Of a DNA stretch of 64,000 nucleotides, positions 44,709 through 56,736 are shown piece by piece. Made by a program: the position numbers and the translations under genes. Numbering within the stretch: position 1 is the stretch's first letter; the number at the start of each line of letters is the position of its first letter. Location of the stretch: the NCBI GenBank assembly GCA_037953625.1, contig CM075656.1, forward strand, positions 78,759,001 to 78,823,000, given 5' to 3'. This DNA is from Crotalaria pallida. Taxonomy: Eukaryota > Streptophyta > Magnoliopsida > Fabales > Fabaceae. The notes under the pieces are model-generated. The model did no database searches. It worked only from the letters and a program-made list of their open reading frames with translations, and had not been told where the DNA came from.

Positions 44709-45498
44709 AAAAATTTATTTTGAAAATTTTATGTATCTCATAAAGTATAGAAAAAGTTAAAGTTAAAATATAACCAGTTATGTTATAATTGAAATTGAAA
44801 AATGACATAAAGTAATTGAAAACTGACATAAAGTATTATATCTCATCTTAAAGTACATAAAGAAATTGAAAAATGAAAAAATATCCTATAAGGAAAAAAA
44901 ATTAAATTATTTTTATTAAGGAAAAATTAACATATACTCCCTCCAATTTATAAGGCAAAAAAAAATTACGTTTATTAAGGAGATTAATTGGTTGTATTTA
45001 ATTTTATTAAATTTATAAAAAAACAGAGGTGTTTTAAGAAAATAGAATTGGAAACAACATTTAAACTATATTTAGTCTCTTAACAAATGTGCACGTGTAA
45101 GCCTTCTCCTTAATTTTTGTGACAATTTACTTGTCAAGGAAATCTGATTGCATATTTTAAAGTGGAATTACAAATTTTGCTAATCTAAATTTTCATCACT
45201 CACACAGTCACACACCTTGTAATTAGTGACAATGGACTCTCAAATAGAGTTTTAGCATAATGCCAAGATTAACTTCCAATTAATCTATTGAGAAATATTA
45301 GAGTATAAATTACGGCAACTGAAAAAACTTGTAGAATTTCAACTAATATAAACTCTTAATAGATTACAATTTTTTTAGCTAATCACAATATATTAGCAAA
45401 TAAAGTTGTGCACAAAGTGTGAAATCATAAATTTTGTCTTATCTAATACACAATAATAACATGGGCTTTTAAAAAGGCCATTGATTATTAAAAAAAAA

Positions 45499-45785
45499 TA
45501 ATTGCACTTTTGGTCCCCCAATTTTCTCAATTTGGCGATTTTGATCCCCCAACTTTTAATTTGGCGATTTTGATCCCCAATATACGATTTGTAGTGATTT
45601 TGGTCCCCCAATTTACCAGAGGGACACGTGTCAGCAGCCACGTCAGCACGGTTAACGGTGGAATTGACGGAGGGACCAAAATCGCTACAAATCGTAAATT
45701 GGGGGACCAAAATCGCCAAATTAAAAGTTGGGGGACCAAAATCGCCAAATTGAGAAAATTGGGGGACCAAAAGTGCAATTAAGCC
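45499..45785. mobile_element. 292-bp-type near-palindromic TIR element, copy 2
   Basis: It is highly similar to 44417-44708. The left terminus is worn (TAATTGCACTTTTGG, lacking GGCT); the right end AAGTGCAATTAAGCC is intact. The centre reads ACACGTGTCAGCAGCCACGT in the opposite order from copy 1, so the two copies face each other. Frames of 80-125 codons crossing it arise from the repeat arms and are not genes. Confidence 0.8.
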
Positions 45786-46840
45786 TTTTTTTTATCACCT
45801 GATATATATAGGCAGTAATGGTTGAGTTTTGTACTATCTTCACATATTCCCTCCATCAGTTTTTGTCTTTTCGAAAGGTCCGTCAGCTTTTTTTTTTGGA
45901 TAAAAAAGGTCCATCAGCTTAAAAATTGCAAAAGTAAAAAAAAAAACGCGTATTTAATAGTTCGTGCAAAACATCAATCAATTATTAAATAATTTAATAT
46001 ATTTTTTATTGATCAACTAATTAAAATTTGACTTTGTAATTTCTAAATTTTTTCATTAATTACATTAATTTTAGTTTGAAAAAATTACAATTCTTGTGGG
46101 AGAGAAGAAAGAAGAAATACTATTAAAGTGATTATATCCTTCGAAAACAAATTCAAACTTTTGCACTGAATTGAGTAAATATGTGGTTTGTGAAAAATAT
46201 AATTAATGTTATAGATTTGAAATTATTTAATTTTATTGATCTGGGATATTTTTGAGAAAGACATAAGAAAATAGGATAGGAGTCCAGCAAAATATAAGAC
46301 CTTGTAAGTTAGTATTACTTTTGTTCGTTATTATTCGTTCTTTTCTGAAGAAAAAAAATTTGTTCTTTTTAATATGTTTTATTTTTACGATTTTAAGCGT
46401 GTAATAAATTCTATTTTTTATGTTTGTCTTTATTAAATATATCTTGGTTTACTTAGGTAGTTGAGAAAAATGAATGATTATAAAAAGAGAAAGAGTATAA
46501 TGAAAAAAACACAATTAATATATTGAAAATCTAAGTACTAATTATATTTTTTAAATGGTGTATTTTGTTAAAAATAAGACAAATAAATAGAAACAAATAC
46601 AATATTTTTCCCTCTTTCCATTGCCACGTGTGCTATGTCCAGAGCATTTCTAAATTTTAATTATTTTTCTGTATGTAACCGGTTTCCAGGCAAAAATACC
46701 ATTGATGTACTATGGCATCAAAATCAATGGCTAAAAATATAGAAAAAAAAAAGTGGATAGATCCACTCTTTAAAAAGAGGGGACCATAAAACTTAACATA
46801 TAAACACTATCTGTTTATATCCAGAATGCAGAGAAGTTTG
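45786..46840. other. intergenic stretch 3' of the phospholipase A2 gene
   Basis: AT-rich. A TTCCCTCCATCAGTTTTTGTC motif at 45847 looks like a single MITE end, with no partner found with confidence. No coding frame. Confidence 0.35.
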
Positions 46841-46844
46841 TTTG

Positions 46845-48153
46845 TTACTTATGGGAATGCTTAGTGAAGGAGTTACCCAATCCGCTGAGCAAGATGGACA
46901 AGTCCATGCCTCTTATCATAGTAGGTGCAGCTCTTCTGTAGGGACACTCTTTGGAAAATCCAACCTTGCCAGATCTATTTACTCTGGTTAGGCAATTCTT
47001 TAGCCTCACATGGCATTTCACATGAGTCATTCCTATAAAACCAATCTTTACTTAGTCTTAATCCAATCTCGCAAAATTGCGGAGGAGTTGTACTCCCCAA
47101 TAAAAAAAATGTAGAGGAGAACCATACAACATATATATAGTATTAGTATGTACTAGCTAACGTTTTTTTTCCTATCTTCGACACAACATTTAAGAACTGC
47201 AACTTTCCACACTACATACGTATACTTTTCTCAATCTATTTGAATCAGATTAGTTAAAACGGTTAATGAACACCACCACCTCAAACTTAGATCATACAGT
47301 ATAAATATCATTTTTTTCTCACCCAGTTCTCACGTATTATTTGGCTATATCCATATTCGATCCAAGTCGTGTGCCTAATTATAATAAGTGAGTTTCTTAA
47401 CATGGAATTTTTACATCTACAAATAATCAAACTTAAAACCTTGTTTAAACAAAATCGTTTCGCCTCCCGTTCATCCCAATCTATGTTTGTCTATATATAT
47501 ATATATGTATATTAAGGAGGTATATATTGTGTAAGAAGCATATGGAAACATCAATGATGTCAAGAAAAATTGATGAGAATGATAGTAAAAGAGAGGAATA
47601 TAAGTAATAAAGTAATACCAAATAAGTCAACGCATTTATCGTGGTCCATGCAGCAAGCATCAAGGTCGTCACATGGTTTCTCCCCGGGACAACCCCAATA
47701 GCCCCGACCACAGTATTTGCCGTATCTGATTGTCAAATCTGAAATTAATTAAGCAAAATGATATAAAAATTAATCGTGGTATCAACTAGTAAATACGTAT
47801 ATGATAATGAAATGGAATGAATGAATCTTATTCTTACAATCGCATTGCTGGGCAATACATGTCCTGCTGCACGTGTCCTCTGCCTACACAAATAAATGTA
47901 TCAAAAATGGTCAATACTCTAATAATTTATGTGATTCGATACATTTTATATAATAATTATTATTATTATTACAAAATTTTCTTTAACGTGATTCTGGCAA
48001 ATTCGGCATGCGCTATGCAGGACCGGTAACTTTGATCCTAGAACATTCGTTTGCGGATGAAGGCAAGCAAATTACCGCGGCGGTGAAGGTGCGGGAGTAT
48101 TGGACGGCAAGGAGGAGAGACAGGAGGGTGAATGAGATATAATTGCCAACCAT
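46845..48153 (-). CDS. PLA2: secretory phospholipase A2, 4 exons, 143 aa
   Basis: Minus-strand exons 48153-48076, 47883-47838, 47738-47619 and 47032-46845 join in frame with GT-AG junctions. Residues 1-26 are a signal peptide (MVGNYISFTLLSLLLAVQYS), so the enzyme enters the secretory pathway. It hydrolyses the sn-2 ester of phospholipids, with Ca2+. The calcium loop YGKYCGRGYWGCPGEKPCDDLDAC is followed by the catalytic CCMDHDKC, with the His74-Asp75 pair. All twelve cysteines expected in plant sPLA2 are present. Exon 4 has VKCHVRLKNCL and SGKVGFSKECPY, then a C-terminal tail ending KHSHK; no KxEL-type ER signal is seen. Exon 2 is only 46 bp and easy for gene predictors to miss. Intron 3 (586 bp) contains a short TA microsatellite. 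Family is certain; the subtype is not decided. Confidence 0.93.
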
Positions 48154-48159
48154 TGTGAA

Positions 48160-48933
48160 AATCGTGGATTTCTTAGCAAAAGGAGACGTGGTTGACGTTT
48201 AAGTGTTCAGCTCTCTCATCCCCTTCTTATACAATTTTCACCTCTTATCTGTTTCGTTTTGTACATGCACTTTCTAATTTCAAACATTAGTTGCTTAATC
48301 TTTGGGGTGCATATGCCTAAATTACCGAACCACCCTCCACAATTATGTGACACATAGTTCACCTAACGTTCGGTGTAAGATGAAACCACCTTAATTAAAT
48401 TAGTAAGGAAAAGTGTGTATGTAAAATAAATAATATGAAGTGCTTAAAATGTTTTTGGTATATGTAAAATTTGATCAAGTCCGATCTTAACATTTTATTT
48501 CTTTTAGCTCTTTTGACTAGGAGCTAATACCTCAACAAGTATTGCTTCTAAGGATTAAACATTTACCTTTAGTCTCGTACGATAACAATATATAGGTGAA
48601 CTTAAACCTTGTGATAAAAAATTAGCTAATTAAATTGAAACTACTTATACTCATTATTGATCAACTAACTGATAACAAGCTACAAGTTTATGCTCATTGG
48701 TTTATCAAATTAGGACTTATGAGCTAGAGACTGTATTAAAATTCTCCTAGTGAAACAAGGTTACTAGCTTAATTAATTTTGGTTAAATAAGCTCTCTAGC
48801 TACCTTCTAAGACCTTCAAATCAAAGATGTACACAGTATTTTAAAACTTTGGTGATGACAATCATCAAGTCATGTACCTTTCAATGTCTAAGCCCACCAG
48901 CATGTGCCTAACCCACAAATAAAAAAACAGGCC
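48160..48933. other. upstream flank of phospholipase A2, no gene
   Basis: AT-rich sequence, with TTATTTGT and CTAGCTTAATTAATT tracts. No coding evidence and no clear element boundary. Confidence 0.4.
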
Positions 48934-49775
48934 GAGTTTAAGAATTTAAATTCCATGTATTATCCCTAAATCCCATTTTTATTTTAAAATGACTAAAATA
49001 CTCATAATTTTAAAATCCATCTTCCCAACACTAACTCTCATCTTGTTCTTGTAATCGTAAAAATCCCATAACCATCAACACCAAACCCCAACTGCCGCCA
49101 CCACCACTACCACCACCACCATTAAACCCCAAACTGGACTCGGAGATGAACAAGAATAGGTCTAGATATAGTTCAAATATCAAACTTGAAACGGAAAAGA
49201 GAATTGATCCAGGTTTTGTTCAACCAGAACCGAACCGATCCATCTTCTTCCTCCTTACCGTTGAGGATAGTGACATGAGCATACAAAGAAGGAGGGGCCA
49301 CGTTTTGCAACAACAACGAAGGTAATTTGATAGTGATTCTGAGGTTGAACGAAGGTGGACGACAGCGATGGTCACAGCGGCTTTGCGGAAGTGCGAGTGG
49401 TGATGGATGAGAGCCTATTATTGTGGTTGATCCAATTGGATTTTTTTATGATGAAGCATGAACCAGAGGAGATAGATGGGATGAAGATGGAGCTGATGAT
49501 GATGATGATGAAGTTACGATGATGAGAGATGTGAAAAGATGATGATGATGATGGAGAGAGATTGCTGGGGTGGAGAGTGAACGATGGTTGTGGCTTCTAT
49601 GGCTGTGGTGATTGTGTTTAGGAAGGGTGGAAGTAGAGGAGGCAATGGGGTTTGGAAGTTTGGAACAGAGACAAAGAAAATGGGGTTAAGGGGAAAAAAA
49701 AAAGAAGGTTAATTTAGGTATTAAAATAAATTTTGGGGTTAGTGAATAATTTGTGGGGTTCAAATTCCTGGACTC
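48934..49775. mobile_element. diverged relative of the Mutator-like family A (copy 4)
   Basis: The left end GAGTTTAAGAATTTAAATTC and the inverse right end GAGTCCAGGAATTTGAACCC are imperfect TIRs. Inward they continue as ATTATCC/CCTAAATCCCA and an AAATGACTAAAATAC block, parallel to the AAATGACAAAAATA block of the other copies. Flanks AAACAGGCC and AATCTAGCC agree at six of nine positions, consistent with an old 9-bp duplication. The interior has CAC/CCACCA-rich and (GATGAT)n tracts and GC-richer segments, and no transposase. Confidence 0.6.
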
Positions 49776-50305
49776 AATCTAGCCTATAAACTGATATGGG
49801 AAATGAACAATTCTAACTTTTAACTTTCATTTCATGTTTCGACCAAAACAAAATTGCATTTTATGGGATCCTAAGGAGCTATCTCAATCATTAAAGAAAA
49901 CATTAATGTTATGTAAACATCTTGATCAAACATCTGACTTGTTAAAACCAATAAATAAAATTGCATATAAGACAAGCCAAATGTTAGATCCAAATGTCAA
50001 ATATGGATATTCATATAAAACTACTTGAAAGAAAATCATTGCAAGAGTATCATTGTTCATGATTATAACTATGATAAGAAAACACGGCATGATCAATCCC
50101 ACTTCAAATATAAAAAGGGGTTTATTGTGGCTTATCAAAGTTAACCGCTAGTTCCTCAGCTTCTTTTTTCCAAAAACAAAAAAAATTATACCAGAATAAC
50201 AAAAATTGGGGTGTAGAATAATGCCCCCATAAACATAATCCACAGAATGTATCTTTTTCAGAGTACTCACTGGCTAAAACATTCACTTACAAATGACTAT
50301 CTTTT
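49776..50305. other. 3' flank of ATP synthase subunit g, no supported gene
   Basis: A plus-strand frame at 49834-50028 (64 codons, containing ELSQSLKKTLMLCKHLDQ) is not low-complexity, but it has no recognisable family and no start context. It could be a remnant exon. Nothing else is seen. Confidence 0.3.
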
Positions 50306-52665
50306 TCAGACATAGTAACCGGTGAAAGTAAATCCCCTTCCAACAACCTCACCGGCACAAAACCAGGCGAAGCATTCCAGGCCAAACAAAGCAGCAATGC
50401 CTGCATCTTCTACCTTCAAATCTTGCCTGTTCTTCCATAAATTCTTCACATAATCAAGCTCCTTCCAGAAGGACTCATAACGACTGGGAATACTGTACGA
50501 AATAGCAAGGGTTATGCCAAAGTACATAGCAGAACTCCAATAATGTGTTCAATTTTGCATAGAACATTTGATATTTTAATTTTAAAAAAAGTACATTTGG
50601 AAAGTGATGATATTCAAGACCAAGCAGAACATGTTTTTCAAAAATCAGTGCATTATCACTTAGCTAATTCACCACGGATCCGAGCGAAAGCACGTAATAA
50701 TTTCAAATGCAAGCCTGATTGGAAGGTAATTTGGAATCAAGCACACTGACATTGATTACGGAGTAATAGATAAGCATCTGTAGACAACGTAATGTAGATT
50801 GTTGATAGATAAGCATATTTAGACAATGTGGTGTAGAATAGGTGTGCATTTACATCAATTACCAATAACTCCAGTCTAAAATACTGTTGCTTATAAGGCC
50901 TGATGACAAGCACATTGTAAGCAGCTTCTAATCCAAGTCAAATAGATAAGCCACACACTATACTTGATTATCGTAAAACTTGAAAACAGAAAAACATCCA
51001 TTCCATTTTCTAAAGAATCAAAAGTTACATCTTAAGAGTTCACTATTGAGGTAATGCATGGTTACCGAATCGAGATTTGGATCGTGTATCGGAAGATCGA
51101 TTTTCTGAATCTTGAAATTGTGAGATACATAACTAATAATAAAAATATAACAAAATATATTTCATATAAATAAATAATAGAAACCTCCAAATTCAATTCA
51201 AAATAAAACTAAATTCCAAAAAAACAAAAGAAAGACTTAATAAGTAGAAGGGGACTAAAGTGGCAAAACGTGAAGAAATTGAAGCAGCAGAGCACATATG
51301 TGAAGAATAAAATAAAGGTTCGCTGTTCTCCCTGGGTTTTCTCATTAAAGCACATGAAAAATAGTGGCTTAAAAGTCAAAAATGTAAACCTGGGCCCCAC
51401 AACCCACCCCATTCTCAAGTGATCAGGCTGCTGCACTTAAAAAAGGCTCAACGAAACCCTAAACCCATTGTTCCCCAACCCTTTTGTGAGTGACCTGACC
51501 AGTTTTTGCATATGACCCGTGCATTTGGCGCAGCTCATCCAACTCGCACGAACAGCTCTAATTCGCGATTCTGCGATTCAGCTCCAATTCAGGTCCATTT
51601 GTGAGTCTGAAACAATTCGTATCACCCACCCTCGATTTCGTAACATTTCGCACTACGAATCGTACGATTCGTGTGATACTAACTAGAAGAGTTAATGACT
51701 AAACAAGGAAATGCTGTGCAACACTCCAGACGCCCTTCATTTAAAACAAACAAACAAACGAAGGATACTAGTCCTGTAATTGTCTCTTTAGTTCACAATA
51801 AAAATTCGGGGCAAAGGTGTTAAGGAGTTAAAGGAACAATAGTATGGAGTTTGAGTATTTTTCATAAACATGTTATGTTAAGGTCCATAAACTTCTGCAA
51901 GCATCTTTAACAAGCATGTAACATGATGATGTGCATTCCACTGTGCTTTCAAAACAGTTAAAATCGGCTAACTGCAATGCAACAGGGTAAGCATGCAATG
52001 GTTAAAATTTAACAGCAATGAAACACATCAACAGGCACGGAAGAAGCAACAAACATCAATAATCATCCAAATCTGTAAAAAAATTTGATGTTGCGCCACA
52101 TTTGACCGAGATTTTCTCGCCAAATTTCCAAAATATGCATCTGTTTATGCTGATTTCTAAAGAAGAACCGGTATTGATTGCACGATCCCTTTTATCATAT
52201 ATTAAAGAACTGGCAAAGCACTGCAATACTACCGAGTTATAATGCTTAATAACAAAACAGTCGATTTGATTTTTCTCTTTTAGTGTTAGTTCCGCACCTA
52301 TTATATGAGTCTTACCTCCAACTCTGGGGCTTCCTTAATTATCAAGGAGGGAAAGGAAGGAGATCTTGCAACAGTCGACAACAACATTATTTGAAACCAG
52401 CAAGTTACGTAGTGAGCAGTCAGTCATGCCAGAACCAACATTATTTAAAAGAAAAAATAAACAAGGTTGGAGGGAAATTTAACCTAGCAAGGCGGGTGTA
52501 GAGCAATTGCTTCGAGAGCTGGTCGCATTTCTCAATCGTAGGTGGATCCTGAATGTGTTGCTTGTTCTTCTCCAACAACTGCTTGTAGTAAGAAGATCCA
52601 TGCTTGCTAACAACTTGTGATGCTTGGCATGCTTTCGACTGCAACTGCAGCAACTTTGACGCCAT
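50306..52665 (-). CDS. mitochondrial ATP synthase subunit g, 2 coding exons, 122 aa
   Basis: Minus-strand exons 52665-52484 and 50492-50306 join in frame. The protein starts MASKLLQLQSKACQASQVVS. It continues with IEKCDQLSKQLLYTRLASIPSRYESFWKELDYVK and ends with a membrane segment GIAALFGLECFAWFCAGEVVGRGFTFTGYYV. This is the plant subunit g (ATP20-like) of the FO part of F1FO ATP synthase, which helps dimerise the complex and shape cristae in the inner mitochondrial membrane. A glycine-containing GxxxG-like pattern (GEVVGRGFTFTG) lies in the membrane helix. The single coding intron is nearly 2 kb. A further intron (53218-52680) lies in the 5' UTR, with the leader exon ending CTATCTAG at 53219. 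A GA/GTGTG-rich stretch at 53275-53300 is near the presumed start of transcription. Confidence 0.92.
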
Positions 52666-53329
52666 CAAACCTATAAATTCTGCAAAATCAAGCACAACAA
52701 CAACAACAAACTCTAAATCAAAAGGAAAAAAAAAATAAAAACCCTAATGCACAAATCCTTTTACATGTAAAACAAAAATCAACTAATTGAAAATTCAGCT
52801 CCCTGGTGCTAATTAATATAAACCACTCAATTCCTATCTTAAAATTAGGGGTAATTGCACGGAGGAGCTGCTGTTTAATGATAAGAATATTAAAAAGCAT
52901 GAATTTTTTAAATGAATAAAAAAAAATGAAATAATAAAAGAAGGCCTTAGAGTTACAGATCAATAAAATACACAGATAAACCTAGAGTCCAAATAAAGAG
53001 TAGTGTAGTATGGGGACACTATTCAATTTTCTGAGATAAAAATGGGAAATTGGATTCTGGGTGTTAAGTCAAAGCCCTAAATATCGAAACTTTTCGTTCT
53101 AAACTATGTAATTTTAATTATTATTTTTTTATTTTTTTTTCTAAAAAGGAAAAGGTAAATAGAAGGAAGAAATAAACAAGGCATTGAAGTTATAAGAGAT
53201 CTGAATGAAAAATAGTACCTAGATAGAGCTTGTTGGCACTGAATGAATATGAGGCAGAGGAGGCAGCAGCTACAAAGAGAGAGAGAGAGTGTGTGGTTTT
53301 GTGTTGCAAATAGTGAGAGGAGACTGTGG

Positions 53330-53935
53330 GAGTGGGTGGGGTTTATGTTTTAGCCCTTCCCCTCACTACTCTTTCCTTCTATTTTTCTTTTTTCCTTTTC
53401 CTTTCTTCTCTCTCAAGACCAAAAAAAAAAATAAAAATTGTTTAACCAAATCTAATTACTACTTTTCCTTAATATAAATTCTTGTTGTGAAAATTTCACG
53501 AGCATTAAAAATAAATAGTTGATATTGTTAATAATATTTTAATATTTTTATTATTATAACTCTAAAAAAAAATTAATGGGAAATGGACTTATAAATAGGA
53601 CAAGTAAAAATTCTTAATAAATTCTTATATTAAATTAATGGGGTAGTATCTTATTCCAAATTTTAAATTTATTTTTTGTAATTCAAGTTATTTTCAAATC
53701 AATAGCTAAAAATTAATCCTCTTCAAAATATAAAGTTTATCAAAATAAATTTTATCTTTATCAATAAAGTTTTTTATACACACAGTAATAATTGAACTCT
53801 TAATATTATATTTAAGCAACATAGTTATCTATCATATGTAAATCTCTTTTATTAAGTTCATATAAAAAAAATTTTGAGTCATTTTAAAATATTATTCTTG
53901 TTTTGTTTTTGCACTTTTGGTCTAGTTTTGGATTA
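53330..53935. other. promoter-side flank of ATP synthase subunit g
   Basis: CT-rich sequence (53360-53430) is followed by AT-rich sequence with no gene. The region ends at the Mutator-like element's left target-site duplication. Confidence 0.4.
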
Positions 53936-53944
53936 AATTTGGGT

Positions 53945-54774
53945 GAGAATTAGTTCCCAAACCCCAACTTTTAGCCCCAACCCCCAATTTAATTGAGAAA
54001 TGACAAAAATACCCCTCATTCTATTTTTTTTCACCAAACCCCAAACTCCCTCCTTCTTCTTTTTCCCCAAACCACCAACAGAACCCCAAATCCCAAACCC
54101 TTCATCTTCCACCTTCCCACCCTCAAACCCAAACTCCTCATCTTCTACCTTCATCCTTCTCCCAAATCTCAAACCTCAAATACAACTCGTTGAAATTCTG
54201 GTTGAGATGTCTGAATTCTGATTCACCACTTCAAATATTTTCCAGCTGCATTTTTCTCCAAAACAACTGAATATTTGTTATGGAATTAATGTACCAAATT
54301 TTTTTGTGTTTGGAATAGCGTCATATATGCTACTTAAGATAATTACATTTTTGGTTCGGAGAATTAGTAGCTGGTTATTGGCTCTTATATCAACTGATTT
54401 TTTGCTATGAAATTGGTATACTGGAGTATTTCATGTTCGGAATACAATCAATTATTTTATTTTATAAAAATGTTTAAAATACAGTCATAATAGATTTCCG
54501 AGAACTCCGTGTCGGAATTTCTTGAAATTCTGACACGAGATTCTCGGAAATTTGTTAGACCCAGAAAAGAAAAACATGGCCGGAGAAGGGGGATGACGGC
54601 ATGGGAGGGAGGCCATGGCCGAGGTTGGTGGGGCGTGAGGGTGAAGGGGGTGTGGGGTTTGGGGAATGGTTTGATCAAGGAAGTACTGATTGGAAGTTAT
54701 GTGGGGGGTATTTTGGGATTATTAATAAAATGGGGGTTTGGGGACTAATAGATGGGGATCGGGAACTAATTCTC
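53945..54774. mobile_element. Mutator-like TIR element, family A copy 5
   Basis: Ends are GAGAATTAGTTCCCAAACCC and (inverse) GAGAATTAGTTCCCGATCCC. Exact 9-bp duplications AATTTGGGT flank it (53936-53944 and 54775-54783). At 830 bp it closely matches copies 2 and 3 in length. Its core 'ccgtgtcggaatttcttgaaattctgacacg' region (54495-54557) is a variant of the core in those copies. The left half is a CCAAACCCC-rich tract and the right half GGGTGTGGGG-rich. No transposase. Confidence 0.9.
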
Positions 54775-55356
54775 AATTTGGGTTACGAGTTCTAAACAAA
54801 TGACCCAATGCAAAAAGGCTACACCAATGCAAAAGTTCCATTGTCTTCTTAAAGAACTGAGCCCTAGACCCAAAATAACCATATAGCAACTAGCAAGTTC
54901 ATTATGTCCACAATATATAGCAAGTTCATTATTGTGTTCACAATTTAGATATACCAGTAGTTTTTACATAGGTATTTATATAATTTTTCCAATGGTTATT
55001 TTGTACTTTTGTCTCCCATTTAAAAATCCCCTCTTCTGCTGTTACTTTGTGTGATTATTATTTTCAAGTTTTGTTCCATTATTATTTTAAGTATTCTTAC
55101 ACCTTTCTGCATGACTTTTAAGTATCGAGATTGCTATTTTCCTTACAAAGTGTTTTCCCGAGTAACTAAATCAAATCACTAATATTTTAAGTAGAGCTTA
55201 TCTCACTAATATCCCACTTATAATCCAGCCTTATTAAGTTATAGTATCAGTTTCTCCTTTCATTTGTTTTTCTTAAGGGTCCTATTAATAACACGTGTCT
55301 CAAACTCATTGTATTTAATGATCTAAGAAAGAAAAAAAAAAAGAGAAAATAGAGAA

Positions 55357-55502
55357 TGCACAGATAGTGTAAAGGTTTTTTACACCATCAGTGCATCATT
55401 CACCCTTCATCCGTGTATGGTCGTTGACTTTTAGATTAAAGTAATACAAATGAATGGTGGATGAAAGACTGATGGTGTAAAAAACTTTACACCGTCACTG
55501 CA
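55357..55502. mobile_element. 146-bp MITE with TGCA ends
   Basis: The arms TGCACAGATAGTGTAAAGGT and the inverse of TGCAGTGACGGTGTAAAGTT pair almost throughout. Each arm itself includes a second inverted unit (TTTTTTACACCATCAGTG). I recall the 'gtgtaaagttttttacac' type as common in legume genomes. No coding capacity. Confidence 0.75.
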
Positions 55503-56246
55503 TACCCATTAATCTAAAAAAATTGTATCAGAAATCATAACTTTAAAATATTCAAATTACTAAATGGTACAGCATTTTTAACAGGGAATATTAATGTGTT
55601 CCGAGTACATTTTTAAGAAAAAAAATAAAATTTGTCTTGAAATTTGATATTTTCACATATCCAGAAATATTGAGATTGATTTTTCCATATTCATTTTCCT
55701 CAATATCCTTAAAACACAACACAACCATTTTTAAATGTAAAATTTGTATTTTTTGAATCTTTAAAGAATAATCTTGTTAAGGTCATTTTAATGGAACTTA
55801 GGTTTTCATTTATTTCACATTAATCACTCCATATATGTTGGTTTAACTTTGGACCATGAACTTGCTATGTTTTTTTTTTTTAACAAATCACATTGTGTTT
55901 AGTTGAGCTCATTTTTAAAACAATTAATGTGGAACATTTTAAGTGAATGAGTTGAAAACCATGTGAGTGAAAAACTCCACAAATATAATGTCTAAAAAGG
56001 GTTTTTTGCTAACATGTTAATAAGGTTTTTAGGAATGGAAAAAACATCACAATAAGTCCCAATTTTTGTTCTCTCGAAAAAATAAAAAATTTCATTTTTC
56101 AATAAACTTTTACCCCATTTAATTTCTTAATTAAGGATACTTGTTAGCATTTTTCTAAAAGTTTAAATATAAATTTGATTTTAAGCTCATTTAATTTATA
56201 TGATTTTTTTCCAAATGTTTGGGCTCTCCGATGCCAATAAAACATT

Positions 56247-56736
56247 GGCTTATTTAAGTTTTAAGTCTTTGAACTTATATTTTTTTTGGAATTGGTTCTT
56301 AATTTTTTTTATGCTTTAGGTCCATAAACTTTGCTCAAATTTTTGGAAATGGTTCTTTTATAACCTAAGTGATGATATGACCAACAACATGTCACGCCAC
56401 CTTAGCCATGTCGATAGGTAATGAACGGATTTTTTTAATTAAAAAAATTCAAAATAATTAAAAATCATATTTCTTTTAATAAGAAAATAAATCTTTTTAA
56501 TATTTTTTAAAAAAATTGACTAAAAAATCAATCATCTGATGCTTCGTGACGCTATATAGCATGTCGCTTGTCGATATTGTGACGTGACATGTTGTTGGTC
56601 GTATCATTACTTAAGCGACGAAAAGATCATTCCAAAAATGTAATCAAAATTCATGGATCCAAACCATTGAAAAAAAAAAGTTGAAGGACCAAATCTAAAT
56701 AATCATCTAAGTTTGAGACTAAAACTTAATTAAACC
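56247..56736. mobile_element. 490-bp degenerate foldback element
   Basis: Ends GGCTTATTTAAGTTTTA and (inverse) GGTTTAATTAAGTTTTAG are imperfect TIRs of the GGCTTAA class also seen at 20042, 39933 and 44417. The arms include CCTAAGTGATGATATGACCA matched by GGTCGTATCATTACTTAAG. No exact target-site duplication remains (TAAAACATT against TAACATTTA). Confidence 0.55.

Noticed and set aside
45393..45782. Overlapping frames of 83-125 codons on both strands
   Set aside because: They repeat units such as VPQFSQFGDFGPP, produced by the arms of the palindromic 292-bp element.
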